Shown here in pieces: positions 48,326 through 58,084 of a stretch of DNA of 64,000 nt (the stretch's first letter is position 1; each line of letters begins with the position of its first letter). The notes under the pieces were generated by a model, which ran no database searches, was not told the origin of the DNA, and worked only from the letters and a program-made list of their open reading frames with translations. The DNA is from Iodobacter fluviatilis (GTDB taxonomy: Bacteria > Pseudomonadota > Gammaproteobacteria > Burkholderiales > Chitinibacteraceae): contig NZ_CP025781.1 in the NCBI RefSeq assembly GCF_004194535.1, forward strand, positions 2,232,001 to 2,296,000, read 5' to 3'. A program made the translations under genes and the position numbers.

Positions 48326-49477
48326 ATGGTTTGGAAAATTAAGCGTTGGTCATGGTTTCGTATACTGATGACCGCCATGCTATTGGCCCTGATTGCTTGG
48401 GGAGTTAAAGCAATTGTTTTCCCTACTAAAGCTGTGCCGCAATACACCACGGCGAAGGCTGCTAAGGCTGATTTAGAAAGCGCGGTACTGGCGACGGGCA
48501 CTTTGCAGGCTTTTCGCAAGGTGGACGTGGGCGCGCAGGTTTCCGGGCAGTTGCAAAAGCTGGAAGTAGAGCTGGGGGACAGGGTAAAGAAAGGCCAGCT
48601 GTTGGCAACAATTGATCCCGAGCTGGCGCAAAACGAGGCGCTCAATGCCGAGGCTTCTTTGGAAGGATTGCTCGCACAAAGGCAATCAACGCTGTTGCAA
48701 TTAGAACAGGCCAAAATTGAAGTTACTCGGCAGCAAACCATGCTGAGCCGCGAAGCCACTTCAAGGCAGGCGGTAGAAGACGCAAGCTTAAAGCAAAAAA
48801 CGTTGCAATCCGATTTGGCGCAGCGTGATGCCGATATCAAAAAAGCCAAGCTCACACTTGATTCAGCAAAAACCCGTCTTGGCTACACCCGTATTCTTGC
48901 GCCGATTGATGGCGAAGTAGCGGCGATTACGACGCTAGAGGGCCAGACCGTGATTGCGGCCCAGCAAGCGCCTAATCTTTTAACCCTTGCCGATTTAGAC
49001 ACCATTACCGTTAAAGCGCAGATTTCTGAGGCGGATGTGATGAAAATCCATGCCGGGCAAATGGTGTATTTCACCACCTTGGGCCAGCCGGATAAGCGCT
49101 ATTACGGCAAGCTGCGTGCGATTCAGCCAACTCCAGAAAAAGTAAATAACGCGATTTTTTATAATGCACTGTTTGAAGTGCCCAACCCAACACACGCGCT
49201 ACGTCAGGATATGACCGCGCAGGTGGCGATTGTGCTTGAGCATGCAAAAAGCGTTTTAAGTATTCCCACTATTGCCTTAGGGGCCAAGGCCAAAGATGGG
49301 CGCTACACCGTGCGGGTGGTAGGCGTGGATGGCATTGCGGTTGATCGGCAGATCAAAACCGGCCTGAATAATAATGTGCAGGTGCAAGTGCTGGCTGGCC
49401 TGAAAGAAGGCGATCTGGTGGTGACTGGGGACGCTGCCTTGGGTAAATCAGAAGCGTCTGTAAGCATTGGAGGCTAG
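48326..49477 (+). CDS. macA: MacA-like periplasmic adaptor (membrane fusion protein)
   Basis: 383 aa from ATG 48326; an in-frame GTG at 48323 is equally possible, and AAGGA lies upstream. One N-terminal membrane anchor is followed by a lipoyl half-motif (VDVGAQVSGQLQKLEVELGDRVKKGQLLATID), an alpha-helical hairpin (about 95-170), the second lipoyl half (LGYTRILAPIDGEVAAI) and beta-barrel domains. It links MacB to the outer-membrane channel. macB starts three bases after its stop. Confidence 0.93.
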   Translation: MVWKIKRWSWFRILMTAMLLALIAWGVKAIVFPTKAVPQYTTAKAAKADLESAVLATGTLQAFRKVDVGAQVSGQLQKLEVELGDRVKKGQLLATIDPELAQNEALNAEASLEGLLAQRQSTLLQLEQAKIEVTRQQTMLSREATSRQAVEDASLKQKTLQSDLAQRDADIKKAKLTLDSAKTRLGYTRILAPIDGEVAAITTLEGQTVIAAQQAPNLLTLADLDTITVKAQISEADVMKIHAGQMVYFTTLGQPDKRYYGKLRAIQPTPEKVNNAIFYNALFEVPNPTHALRQDMTAQVAIVLEHAKSVLSIPTIALGAKAKDGRYTVRVVGVDGIAVDRQIKTGLNNNVQVQVLAGLKEGDLVVTGDAALGKSEASVSIGG

Positions 49478-49479
49478 TC

Positions 49480-51432
49480 GTGCGTAAGCCTCTATTAGAA
49501 CTCAGCAATATTGTGCGCAGCTTTCCGGCTGGTGATGATGTGGCCGTGGTGCTGGATCAAGTGAATCTGTGTATTCATGCCGGTGAAATGGTGGCGATTG
49601 TGGGGGCTTCTGGCTCGGGCAAATCCACCTTAATGAATATCTTGGGGTGCCTAGATAAGCCGACTTCGGGCACTTATCTGGTGAATAGCCGCGATGTATC
49701 TGGCCTTGATAGCGACGAGCTGGCTGGGCTGCGGCGGGATCGGTTTGGTTTTATTTTTCAGCGCTACCATTTATTGCCGCATTTATCCGCACAGGGCAAT
49801 GTGGAAATGCCTGCGGTTTATTCGGGGCTGGCTAAAGATGCGCGGCAGGACAGAGCCAAAGCTTTGCTCAGCCGCCTTGGTTTAAGCGAGAAATTTGAGC
49901 ACCGCCCCAGCCAGCTTTCAGGTGGCCAGCAGCAGCGGGTGAGTATTGCCCGCGCTTTGATGAACGGTGGCGAAGTGATTTTGGCCGACGAGCCAACTGG
50001 CGCGCTCGATAGCCATAGCGGCGAAGAAGTCATGAATATCCTGCGCGAGCTGCACGCGCAGGGCCACACCGTGATTATTGTTACCCACGATCATAAAGTC
50101 GCCGATTGCGCCGAGCGCATTGTAGAGATCAGCGATGGCCGTATTATTAGCGATCGCAGTAAGCCAGTTGAAGTCTTGGTGGAAGGAAAAATTGCGCCGC
50201 ATGGGCGGGAAGTTAAATCACTGCGAGTGATCTTTGATCGTTTTGGGGCCGCTTTAAATATGGCTTGGCGGGCCATGTCGGCCAACCGGATGCGTACTTT
50301 ACTCACCATGCTGGGTGTGGTGATTGGCATTACCTCGGTGGTGTCGATTGTGGCGATTGGCGAGGGTGCTAAGCGCAAAATTTTGCAAAATATTGGCGAA
50401 ATCGGCAGCAATACGATGAATATTTTCCCAGGTAAAGATTTGGGGGATGACAGGGCGGGTAGCTTGCGCTCCCTACTGCCGGGGGATATTACCGCGCTGC
50501 AGGCCATGCCTTTTATTGATAGTGTGACTCCCAGTACTAGCTCTAGTTTTCGCTTACGTCATCATGCTTTGGATGTCGGTAGTAATGTGAGCGGGGTAGG
50601 GGAGTTTTATTTTCGCGTGAGTGGGCTGAAGCCTGCGCTGGGGCGATTTTTTAATAGCGAAGATGTTGCAAGACAGGCGCAATTGGTGGTGCTTGATCAC
50701 AACACCCAGCGCAAATTGTTTCCGAATGGACGTAATCCGCTGGGGCAGGTGATTTTAGTGGGTAATCTGCCTGCCACCGTAATTGGTGTGGCGGCAGAAA
50801 ATAAGAGCGGCTTTGGCGGCGGCGGGCAAACCTTGCAAGTCTGGCTACCCTTTACCACCACGGCTAATCGCCTGTTTGGTCAGCAATATTTTAACAATAT
50901 CACCGTGCGGGTAAAGGATGGCCAATCGTCAGCCGCTGCCGAGCAGAGCATAGAAAAGCTGCTCACCTTGCGCCATGGCAGCAAGGATTTCTTTATCTAC
51001 AACATGGATAGCATCGTTAAAAAAATCGAGCAAACCAGCCAGATGCTGGCGCTGTTGTTATCGATGATTGCGTTGATTTCCCTTGTGGTGGGCGGGATAG
51101 GTGTGATGAATATTATGCTGGTGTCGGTCACCGAGCGAACGCGTGAAATTGGCATTCGTATGGCGGTAGGTGCAAGGCAAAGCGATGTTATGCAGCAGTT
51201 TCTAACCGAATCGGTGCTGGTTTGCTTGATTGGTGGCGTGATCGGCGTGCTGCTTTCCCTAGGTATTGGCGCTTTGGTGCAGTTTTTTGTGCCCGATTGG
51301 AAAATGATTTTCTCTCTAGGATCTTTTATCGCGGCCTTTATCTGTTCGACCCTGATTGGTGTGTTCTTTGGCTTTTTGCCCGCTCGCAATGCCGCGCGCT
51401 TAGACCCGATTGAAGCCTTGGCGCGAGAATAA
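49480..51432 (+). CDS. macB: MacB-like macrolide/peptide export ATPase-permease
   Basis: 650 aa from a GTG start. The N-terminal ABC domain has GASGSGKS (42-49), [15 protein letters not shown] and [12 protein letters not shown]. Then come one membrane helix (about 265-290), a periplasmic domain and three C-terminal FtsX-like helices ([23 protein letters not shown] region). MacB exports macrolides, toxins or lipopeptides across the outer membrane with MacA and a TolC-type channel. Confidence 0.95.
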   Translation: MRKPLLELSNIVRSFPAGDDVAVVLDQVNLCIHAGEMVAIVGASGSGKSTLMNILGCLDKPTSGTYLVNSRDVSGLDSDELAGLRRDRFGFIFQRYHLLPHLSAQGNVEMPAVYSGLAKDARQDRAKALLSRLGLSEKFEHRPSQLSGGQQQRVSIARALMNGGEVILADEPTGALDSHSGEEVMNILRELHAQGHTVIIVTHDHKVADCAERIVEISDGRIISDRSKPVEVLVEGKIAPHGREVKSLRVIFDRFGAALNMAWRAMSANRMRTLLTMLGVVIGITSVVSIVAIGEGAKRKILQNIGEIGSNTMNIFPGKDLGDDRAGSLRSLLPGDITALQAMPFIDSVTPSTSSSFRLRHHALDVGSNVSGVGEFYFRVSGLKPALGRFFNSEDVARQAQLVVLDHNTQRKLFPNGRNPLGQVILVGNLPATVIGVAAENKSGFGGGGQTLQVWLPFTTTANRLFGQQYFNNITVRVKDGQSSAAAEQSIEKLLTLRHGSKDFFIYNMDSIVKKIEQTSQMLALLLSMIALISLVVGGIGVMNIMLVSVTERTREIGIRMAVGARQSDVMQQFLTESVLVCLIGGVIGVLLSLGIGALVQFFVPDWKMIFSLGSFIAAFICSTLIGVFFGFLPARNAARLDPIEALARE

Positions 51433-51434
51433 AA

Positions 51435-52787
51435 ATGAAAAGAATCTTATTACTTTCAACGGTTTTCCTCAGTGCCTGTGGCTCCTTGCTAAGCCCTAGC
51501 TCTAGCGCACCCTTGCCCGCCATGCCCGCCCAATGGGCTGAGCAAATTCAGGCTGCTGGCATGTATCAGGGTGCATGGTGGCTGGCGTTTCATGATGCGG
51601 CGCTAACTCAGCTAATCGGCGATGCTTTGCAAAGCAATGCTGATTTATCTATCGCGGCCATCAGGCTACGCCGTGCTCATCTAAGAGAGGGCGTCAGTGA
51701 GCATGCGGCCTTGCCGGTTTTGGGTGGCGTTGGCGGGGCGAGTGTGAATCGCAGTTTTGATCCGGTGGTAAATCGCCAGAGCTACAACCTATCGGCCACG
51801 GCCAGCTATGAGTTTGATCTGTGGGGACGTTTGGCGAGTGACAGAGCCGCCGCCAGAGAAGAGCGTATTGCGACTGAAGCCGATAGGCAGGCACTTAAAT
51901 TATCGATCTCTACCTCGGTCGCAAGCCAATATTGGACGATCGCCTTATTGGATCAGAAGCTAGCCGCTAGCTTGCTTAATTTACAGCAGCTCAGGCAGGT
52001 GATGGCCATTGCTCAGGCTAAAAATCAGGCCGGTGCTTTGGCAAAAAGCGAGGTGCTGAGCGCCGAGCAAAGCTTGCTGAGTGAAGAAGCCAGCCATACC
52101 CAGCTTTTGCAGCAACGGAAAGCTGCGTTTTATAACCTGAGTTTATTGTTTGACCGGCCACCGCAGAGCTTTACTCTGGCTGGGGCCAGCTTGCCGCAGG
52201 GTGATTTACCGGCGATTGCCGCTGGCGTGCCTAGCGAAGTGCTGGGCCGCCGCCCTGATTTGCAAGCGATGGAGGCCAGATTAAGGGCGAGCTTGGCGCA
52301 AATTGATGTGGCTAGAGCGGCGTTTTACCCCAGCTTTTCGCTCACTACCAGCCTAGGTAGTAGTAGCTCTGCTTTAGCCGAGCTATTTCAGAACCCTGTT
52401 GCATCCGCTGGGCTGAATTTGGCGCTGCCTTTTTTAGATTGGGAAAAGCATCAGCTTAATCTGGATATCAGCCGCACGCAGTATGAAGAATTGCTCACCA
52501 CATTTAGGCAGGGCCTCTATAAGGCGCTGGCCGAAACCGAACAAGCGCTGGATGCTAGAGTCCGCTTCGGCGAACAAAATCAGCAATTGGCGAAATCCTT
52601 GCAATTGGCGGCTAAGCTAGATGGCATCGCCCAAGCGCGTTTTGAAGCAGGGGCCACAGATATCCAGCCTTGGTTAGACGCCGCCGCCCGCCGCCGCAGC
52701 GCTCAAACCAGCCTGCTACAAAATCGCTTCGATCAGGCGAGTAATTTGCTGGCTATTTATAAGGCTTTGGGCGGGGCTGTGAAGTAG
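51435..52787 (+). CDS. NodT-family outer-membrane efflux lipoprotein
   Basis: 450 aa. Lipobox LSAC (Cys14) shows an outer-membrane lipoprotein. Two TolC-like repeats follow, with the family motif LGRRPDLQAMEARLRASLAQIDVARAAFYPSFSL split over the second repeat and SYEFDLWGRLASDRAAAREE in the first. It starts two bases after macB and completes a tripartite exporter. Confidence 0.93.
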   Translation: MKRILLLSTVFLSACGSLLSPSSSAPLPAMPAQWAEQIQAAGMYQGAWWLAFHDAALTQLIGDALQSNADLSIAAIRLRRAHLREGVSEHAALPVLGGVGGASVNRSFDPVVNRQSYNLSATASYEFDLWGRLASDRAAAREERIATEADRQALKLSISTSVASQYWTIALLDQKLAASLLNLQQLRQVMAIAQAKNQAGALAKSEVLSAEQSLLSEEASHTQLLQQRKAAFYNLSLLFDRPPQSFTLAGASLPQGDLPAIAAGVPSEVLGRRPDLQAMEARLRASLAQIDVARAAFYPSFSLTTSLGSSSSALAELFQNPVASAGLNLALPFLDWEKHQLNLDISRTQYEELLTTFRQGLYKALAETEQALDARVRFGEQNQQLAKSLQLAAKLDGIAQARFEAGATDIQPWLDAAARRRSAQTSLLQNRFDQASNLLAIYKALGGAVK

Positions 52788-52838
52788 GGGAGTTGCTATT
52801 TTGGGGAAATATGCAGGGCAACAAGTCAAATTTAGCTA

Positions 52839-52889
52839 AAAACCAGCTTGGGTAGCGGAGTTTTTGCCCTTGCCGAGCTGGTTTTTAAT
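52839..52889 (+). terminator. Hairpin after the efflux operon
   Basis: AAAAACCAGCT and AGCTGGTTTTT pair at the two ends of this stretch, followed by T's. About 50 bp past the efflux gene; a plausible terminator with a large loop. The remaining gap to 53175 shows no gene I can support. Confidence 0.6.
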
Positions 52890-53175
52890 GAGTTTTGTAA
52901 TTGCTTAGGCTTTGCAAAAATAGCGGAATCCATACAAAAATGGACAAAATCATCCCTTCACGGTTCCAGCTATTGGTTATTTTTGTGGTACATGAGCGGG
53001 GTTTTTTACGATCTAAGCTTATTTATTTAGCTTGGCGATGGGTAATGACCAAGGAAATAATTTTGGCGCGGTGATGATCTTTGGTGTCGCTAAGGCTATC
53101 GAGCACAATTTGCGCTGTTTTCTGATCGTCTTAATATTGGTTTCTATTCATCATATCTTCGAGCATCAGTTGTTT

Positions 53176-53412
53176 TTATTTTAAATAACGCTCGTCACAT
53201 TGTTCCAGTATTTGCTTAGCAATATAGCTGGGGGATGCAATAAATTGAATTTTTTCGGTTAATTCGGTGTTGATACATTGTGTCCATTGAGCAATTGCTT
53301 CGCTCACTGCCCGTTGCCCCACATTTATTTTTTCTGTTTCTGCCTGAGCGAATGATGAGAAAAGTACAAATGCACAGCCAATAGTTTTGATCGTTACCCT
53401 AAACCTACTCAT
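53176..53412 (-). CDS. Small secreted protein, unknown
   Basis: 78 aa. A signal peptide (about residues 8-24, IGCAFVLFSSFAQA) precedes a short helical mature part with two cysteines (QCINTELTE, LEQCDERYLK). No family recognised. Between the exporter operon and the BaiN-like gene; could be a periplasmic peptide. Confidence 0.5.
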   Translation of the reverse strand: MSRFRVTIKTIGCAFVLFSSFAQAETEKINVGQRAVSEAIAQWTQCINTELTEKIQFIASPSYIAKQILEQCDERYLK

Positions 53413-53569
53413 TGGGGGAATGGGGTGGTGTATTAGCGTGTATGTATATCACCACTATGACATCCGGCATAGATCATCATCGTAAATATGACGTTAGACT
53501 AATTGACTGGGTGTAGTGTGATTATAAAAATACGAATAGTGGAATGGCGAGATAGATTGATTAAGGATG

Positions 53570-53600
53570 AGCCAGCTCAAGTGATTGAGCTGGCTTTTTA
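53570..53600 (+). terminator. Strong rho-independent terminator
   Basis: AGCCAGCTCAA and TTGAGCTGGCT form a perfect 11-bp stem with loop GTGA and a T5 tail on the plus strand. No plus-strand gene ends just before it; the minus-strand BaiN-like gene ends at 53604. It could terminate a small plus-strand RNA. Confidence 0.8.
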
Positions 53601-53603
53601 AAT

Positions 53604-54836
53604 TTAATTAATTTGATTCAACCAAGCCAAAGCACCTAATCCAGCTTGTCTGCCGCTGGCAAGGCAGGCGGTAATTAAATAGCCGCCGGTGGGCGCTTCC
53701 CAATCCAGCATTTCACCTGCGCAAAATACGCCGGGTATTTTTTCCAGCATCAGTTCTGGGCTCATGGCATCAAAGCGTACGCCGCCTGCGCTGCTGATGG
53801 CTTCGTCGATTGGCCGCGTGGCTAATAGTTTGAGCGGCAGGCCTTTAATCGCGGTGGCTAGCTTATTCATATCGTTAAAGTCGTTGCGGGAAATTTCTTC
53901 ACGCAGCAAGCCCGCTTTTACCCCCTCGATACCTAATTTACGGCGCAAATGGCTGGCCATTGAATCCGCACCGCGTGGGCGTTTCAGGTCTTCCAATACG
54001 CGTTCCAGCGATTTGCCTGGGGCTAGATCCAGCAGAATATCGGCGTTGCCATTGGCTTTTATTTCATCACGGATGGCCGCTGAAAAAGTGTAAATCAAGC
54101 TGCCTTCTACGCCGCCCTTAGTCAGCACAAATTCACCTAGTTTACGTACGCCTTTAAATTCAATGGCGACGGCTTTCAGTGGCGAGCCAGCAAAGCGCTC
54201 GCTTAAGTGATCGCTCCAGCCAATATCAAAGCCACAGTTGGCGGGTGTTAAAGGCTCGATCGCGATGTCTTTTTCTGCCAGCAGCGGCTGCCATAGGCCA
54301 TCGGAGCCTAGCTTGGCCCAGCTTGCGCCGCCCAAGGCCAGAATGGTGGCGTCGCTGCTGCGGCTGATTTCGCCTTCTGGCGTTGCAAAACGCATTTGCC
54401 CCGCTTCATTCCAGCCCAGCCAGCGATGGCGCACATGAATACGCACGCCGCTGCTACGCAATCTAGAAATCCATGCGCGCAATAGTGGCGCTGCTTTCAT
54501 TTCTTTTGGAAACACGCGGCCAGAGCTGCCTACAAAGGTCTCAATACCCAGCCCGTGTACCCATTCTTGCAGGGCTTCGTTACCAAAGGCCGCCAGTAAA
54601 GGTTGCAACTCGGCACTGCGCTGGCCGTAGCGGGCTAAAAATGGCTCGGCAGCTTCAGAGTGAGTGATATTTAAGCCGCCCACACCGGCTAATAAAAATT
54701 TACGGCCTACCGATGGCATGGCGTCGAAAATATCCACGTCTACCCCGCCTTGGCTAAGAATTTCAGCGGCCATTAGGCCAGCAGGGCCGCCACCAATGAT
54801 GGTGACAGATTTGCGCGGAGTAGAAGTAGTGGTCAT
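53604..54836 (-). CDS. NAD(P)/FAD-dependent oxidoreductase, BaiN/YhiN (TIGR03862) type
   Basis: 410 aa flavoprotein. The FAD-binding start is VTIIGGGPAGLMAAEILSQGG, followed by GRKFLLAGVGGLNITHSE, the RVFPKEMKAAPLL block, ILALGGASWAKLGSDG, and CAGEMLDWEAPTGGYLITACLASG at the end. This is the pattern of the HI0933/BaiN-like family, shorter TIGR03862 branch. The physiological substrate is unknown. It borders the accessory island on the right. Confidence 0.9.
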   Translation of the reverse strand: MTTTSTPRKSVTIIGGGPAGLMAAEILSQGGVDVDIFDAMPSVGRKFLLAGVGGLNITHSEAAEPFLARYGQRSAELQPLLAAFGNEALQEWVHGLGIETFVGSSGRVFPKEMKAAPLLRAWISRLRSSGVRIHVRHRWLGWNEAGQMRFATPEGEISRSSDATILALGGASWAKLGSDGLWQPLLAEKDIAIEPLTPANCGFDIGWSDHLSERFAGSPLKAVAIEFKGVRKLGEFVLTKGGVEGSLIYTFSAAIRDEIKANGNADILLDLAPGKSLERVLEDLKRPRGADSMASHLRRKLGIEGVKAGLLREEISRNDFNDMNKLATAIKGLPLKLLATRPIDEAISSAGGVRFDAMSPELMLEKIPGVFCAGEMLDWEAPTGGYLITACLASGRQAGLGALAWLNQIN

Positions 54837-55052
54837 GACGAGCCTTACGGTAAAAGCGCCGAAATCTGCTGATTTTGGGCGGGTAGAGCGGACTATATGA
54901 GGGACGATACAGCATGTGTAAAAGCGGCTGCGGCTATCAATTGCATAGCATGAATGCGCTGCATTTTAGCAGATTAGCGCGCCTTATATGGTCGGCATAA
55001 ATGGGCATTCTCTGTGGGGCGTTTTTCAGAGTGTTGTCTTTTTATTCTGTTT

Positions 55053-55573
55053 GTTGTGATCAACGCCGATATCAGCATTTCATTCCGCATCGATTCGGGC
55101 GCAGCGCCGGTTTTGTACCAGAAATACAAGCGTGGTTTTGAGGAAATCATCAGCCAGATTATCCGTAATGGCATTCGCAATGTGCTGAATAATTACGGCA
55201 GCAAATACGATGCCGAAGGACTGAGCAATTTGGTTTTGTGAATGAGCTGCGCCTGCCAGCAAATATCCAAACCGCCATCAATGCCAAGCTGCAAGCTACC
55301 CAAGAAGCCTTAAGATTAGAAGCCATGCTGCGCAAAAACTTAGCCGATGCAGCCAATGCGGTTGCCGTTACTAAAGGCCAAGCCGATGCCAAAATCGCAG
55401 CCGCCCAAGGTAATGCTCGGGCCTTAAAAACCGTGGGTGAGGCCATTAAGGAGTACGGCGCAGAAGCCGCCCAGCTTAAAAACCAAACGCTATGGATGGA
55501 AAAGTGAAATGGGCAGTTGCCAACCAACAGCTTAGGAGCCAATACAATGGTGATGATTGGTGTGGGTAAATAA
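55053..55573 (+). pseudogene. SPFH/prohibitin-like gene remnant
   Basis: Two frames give parts of a prohibitin-like protein: VINADISISFRIDSG and FEEIISQIIRNGIRNVL in the first, then (after a shift near 55225-55238) NELRLPANIQTAINAKLQ, a long Ala-rich coiled coil and KNQTLWMEK. An in-frame TGA at 55505-55507 replaces the expected Trp, after which NGQLPTNSLGANTMVMIGVG continues to 55573. The N-terminus is missing. Similar proteins are common in phages and plasmids. Convergent with fliC. Confidence 0.8.
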
Positions 55574-55577
55574 GTGC

Positions 55578-57452
55578 TCAGAGCGCACCTTTGAGCAGGG
55601 CCATTACCATATAGGGGGTGGTGTTGGCCTGAGCCAGCATCGCTGTGCCTGCTTTTTGCAAGATATTTTCGCGGGTTATGCTGCCCGTTTCCGCTGCAAA
55701 ATCGGCATCAAGAATGCGGCTGCGTGATGCGCTCAGGCTTTCTAAGCTGGTCTGCATATTGGATACCGCCAAAATAAAACGATTTTGGTAAGCGCCCATT
55801 GACCCCCGAGCGGCACTGACAATATCTAGTGCGCTATCGAGTGAAGCGATGGCCGTTTGTGCGCTGGCGGCTGTCAAGGTATTGAGCGAGGTAATCCCTA
55901 CAATACTGGCAATGGCCGTGGCTGCGGTAAAGCCCGCCGTTAACCCCGCTTTTTCTGGGGCGGCCCCTGCGATAGTCAGGCCGTCTGCATTACTGCTAGA
56001 AACGGTAACCGTGCCATGATTGGATGTGGCACTGGCGGCGGTTAAGGCGGCTCCGGCGATATTGCGCGTTACAGAACCTGCGGTAGTGGAAATGCCGGTG
56101 CTGGATGCGCCAGGGGTATTGTCATTTAGCACAACCGAGCCACCACCGTCTGCAGCACTAAAAGCACTTAGCGCAGCGGCCGTGAGTGGGTCGCCTTGCG
56201 CCATCGCAATCGCACCACTGAGCGCAGACGATACCGTTGCCGCATTATTACTGGCCCCAAGGATGTTTAAATTAACATTGCTGGCATTGACCACTGCTGA
56301 GGCGAGCGCTGAATTGCGGACGGTAAAGTTAATCCCGTTTACAGAAAACTGCGCTCCAGCCCCAACGTTGGCCGCAATATTAAAGGTGTTTTGCGCCGCC
56401 ACTGCCGCTGTGCCTTGCTGCCCCACCATGGCCGCAGCTAAGCCTGTTTGATTAAGAAAGGCCGTTTTGTTAGCGGCTGCAATTGTTGCATTGGCGACGG
56501 TACCATTTAATCCAATCTCAATATCGCGGCCATCTGCGGCGCTTAGCGTCACCTTGCCAGCGCTGGCCGTCGCCGTGACGCCCGTTTGAGCGGCAAAGCC
56601 TGTAATGGCATTGGCCAAATTAGTACTTTGGCTATTTGCATCTGAGCCTGACGTGACCGAGCCAATATCCACGCCATTAATGTTAAATGCTGCAATGGTG
56701 GTGAATGAGCTGGCGGCCGCGCTGATGATTTTTGTGCTGGCCGTGGCGCTAACCCCTGATGTGGCTGTACTCGCATTAATGGCTGCTGCAATGGCGAAGG
56801 CGCTATCTGCTGCTTGACCGATCGCCGCGCCTTGTGTGGATGCACCAATTACACTTGCATTCAGTAATAAATCACCAGCAAGTAGTGTGGCGGTGGTTGC
56901 ACCGCTGCTTATTGAAGCTTTAAAAGATGAGCCAGTGCTACCCAAATGGGTGGTTTGCATATTACTAATATGGCTGATGCTAATGGCATCGCCAGAATGA
57001 GCGCCCACAAAGAAAGAGTGCGAATTAAAACTGCCATCGAGTAGGCGGATACCATTAAATTGAGTTGAGCTGGCGATGCGCTGGATTTCTAAGCTAAGCA
57101 TTTGTACTTCAGCATCAATCAGTTTGCGATCTGAATTGGATACTGGCGCATTGGCCGCTTGCACGGCTAATTCGCGCATGCGTTGCAGGTTATCGCTAAT
57201 ACTGCCCATTGCCCCTTCAGCGGTTTGCACCATAGAAATACCATCATTGGCATTGCGAACCGCTTGGGTGGTGCCCTTGATTTGAGCCGTCATCCGGCTG
57301 CTAATGCCCAGCCCCGCAGCATCGTCTTGTGCGCGATTGATGCGCAGGCCGGATGAAAGGCGATTTAAGGAAATAGCCAAAGCGCTTTGCGACGTACTCA
57401 AATTGCGCTGAGTACTGATCGCCGTAAGGTTGGTATTAAGGCTTATCGCCAT
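55578..57452 (-). CDS. fliC: Flagellin with a long variable domain
   Basis: 624 aa from ATG 57452 (GGATAGGAAG upstream; the frame extends nine codons further but homologues start at MAISLNTN). The N-terminal D0/D1 (SQSALAISLNRLSSGLRINRAQDDAAG, TQAVRNANDGISMVQTAEGAM) and C-terminal D1/D0 (LDSALDIVSAARGSMGAYQNRF, ILDADFAAETGSITRENILQKAG) are well conserved. The middle (about 180-520) is Ala/Thr/Ser-rich and low in complexity, with repeated AAINASTA- and TVSS-like phrases. The last residues, TTPYMVMALLKGAL, differ from the usual LPQxVLSLL end. No other flagellar genes are nearby; it lies between phage remnants. Confidence 0.92.
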   Translation of the reverse strand: MAISLNTNLTAISTQRNLSTSQSALAISLNRLSSGLRINRAQDDAAGLGISSRMTAQIKGTTQAVRNANDGISMVQTAEGAMGSISDNLQRMRELAVQAANAPVSNSDRKLIDAEVQMLSLEIQRIASSTQFNGIRLLDGSFNSHSFFVGAHSGDAISISHISNMQTTHLGSTGSSFKASISSGATTATLLAGDLLLNASVIGASTQGAAIGQAADSAFAIAAAINASTATSGVSATASTKIISAAASSFTTIAAFNINGVDIGSVTSGSDANSQSTNLANAITGFAAQTGVTATASAGKVTLSAADGRDIEIGLNGTVANATIAAANKTAFLNQTGLAAAMVGQQGTAAVAAQNTFNIAANVGAGAQFSVNGINFTVRNSALASAVVNASNVNLNILGASNNAATVSSALSGAIAMAQGDPLTAAALSAFSAADGGGSVVLNDNTPGASSTGISTTAGSVTRNIAGAALTAASATSNHGTVTVSSSNADGLTIAGAAPEKAGLTAGFTAATAIASIVGITSLNTLTAASAQTAIASLDSALDIVSAARGSMGAYQNRFILAVSNMQTSLESLSASRSRILDADFAAETGSITRENILQKAGTAMLAQANTTPYMVMALLKGAL

Positions 57453-57781
57453 CTTCCTATCCTGATTTATCCGCCTCATGCCCTATAAAACAAAGCACGC
57501 GCCTCAGGCCCTTGTTGATCTAATTCACGGTTTTAAAACCAGCATCAGCAAGCCGCGTATTTAAAACTTCTCGCGTACATTAACTAAGAAAATACGCCTA
57601 GCTGACCATTTTAAAGGCGAAATTAAAGCCAGCGTCATCCGCTATATCGGACAAAATGTGGAGGACTTAAGCATATTTTGCTGAGGCAGCAGAATTAACG
57701 GCCACAAGATGCTTACCGTGAATCATGGGTTAATAAAGTGAGGAAAAACTGTGATTTAAGCGGGCCAATAAGCTGCGGCTT
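57453..57781. other. Region upstream of fliC, degenerate
   Basis: No intact gene. Short open stretches in the plus strand (for example HFKGEIKASVIRYIGQNVED) end in stops and look like decayed coding DNA. The fliC promoter must lie here; on the minus strand GCGGATAA near 57469-57476 resembles a sigma-28 -10 box but without a convincing -35. Confidence 0.4.
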
Positions 57782-58084
57782 GACATGGGCGTACTTACCC
57801 CGCCTAAAGACGGCATGCAAATCTTGCCCATCTCAGAAGTGGCGGCTAAAGATGACTTCTGGAATATCAAAAATGTAACTCGTGACGACCAACTCAGCGC
57901 CCACCGCGTACCGGCGTAACTGATGGGCATCATTCTCAACAATACTGGCGGCTTGGGGGATGTAGAAAAAGCCGCCCCCGTGTTTGCGTATAACGAGATT
58001 GAGCCATTGCAGGAGCGTATGAAGGAGTTAATCGACTGGCTAGGGGGGGAGGTGATCCGGTTCAAACCTTACGCAGTGCCCTAA
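57782..58084 (+). pseudogene. P2-type phage portal protein remnant (C-terminal part)
   Basis: The frame reads KDGMQILPISEVAAKDDFW, NIKNVTRDDQLSAHRVPA, stop, LMGIILNNTGGLGDVEKAAP, then NEIEPLQERMKELIDWLGGE and VIRFKPYAVP, stop. This is the C-terminus of P2-family (GpQ-like) portal proteins, where the interrupted place normally reads HRVPPQLMGI; the Gln codon has become TAA (57917-57919). The upstream part is not in frame, so the gene is dead. Confidence 0.85.
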
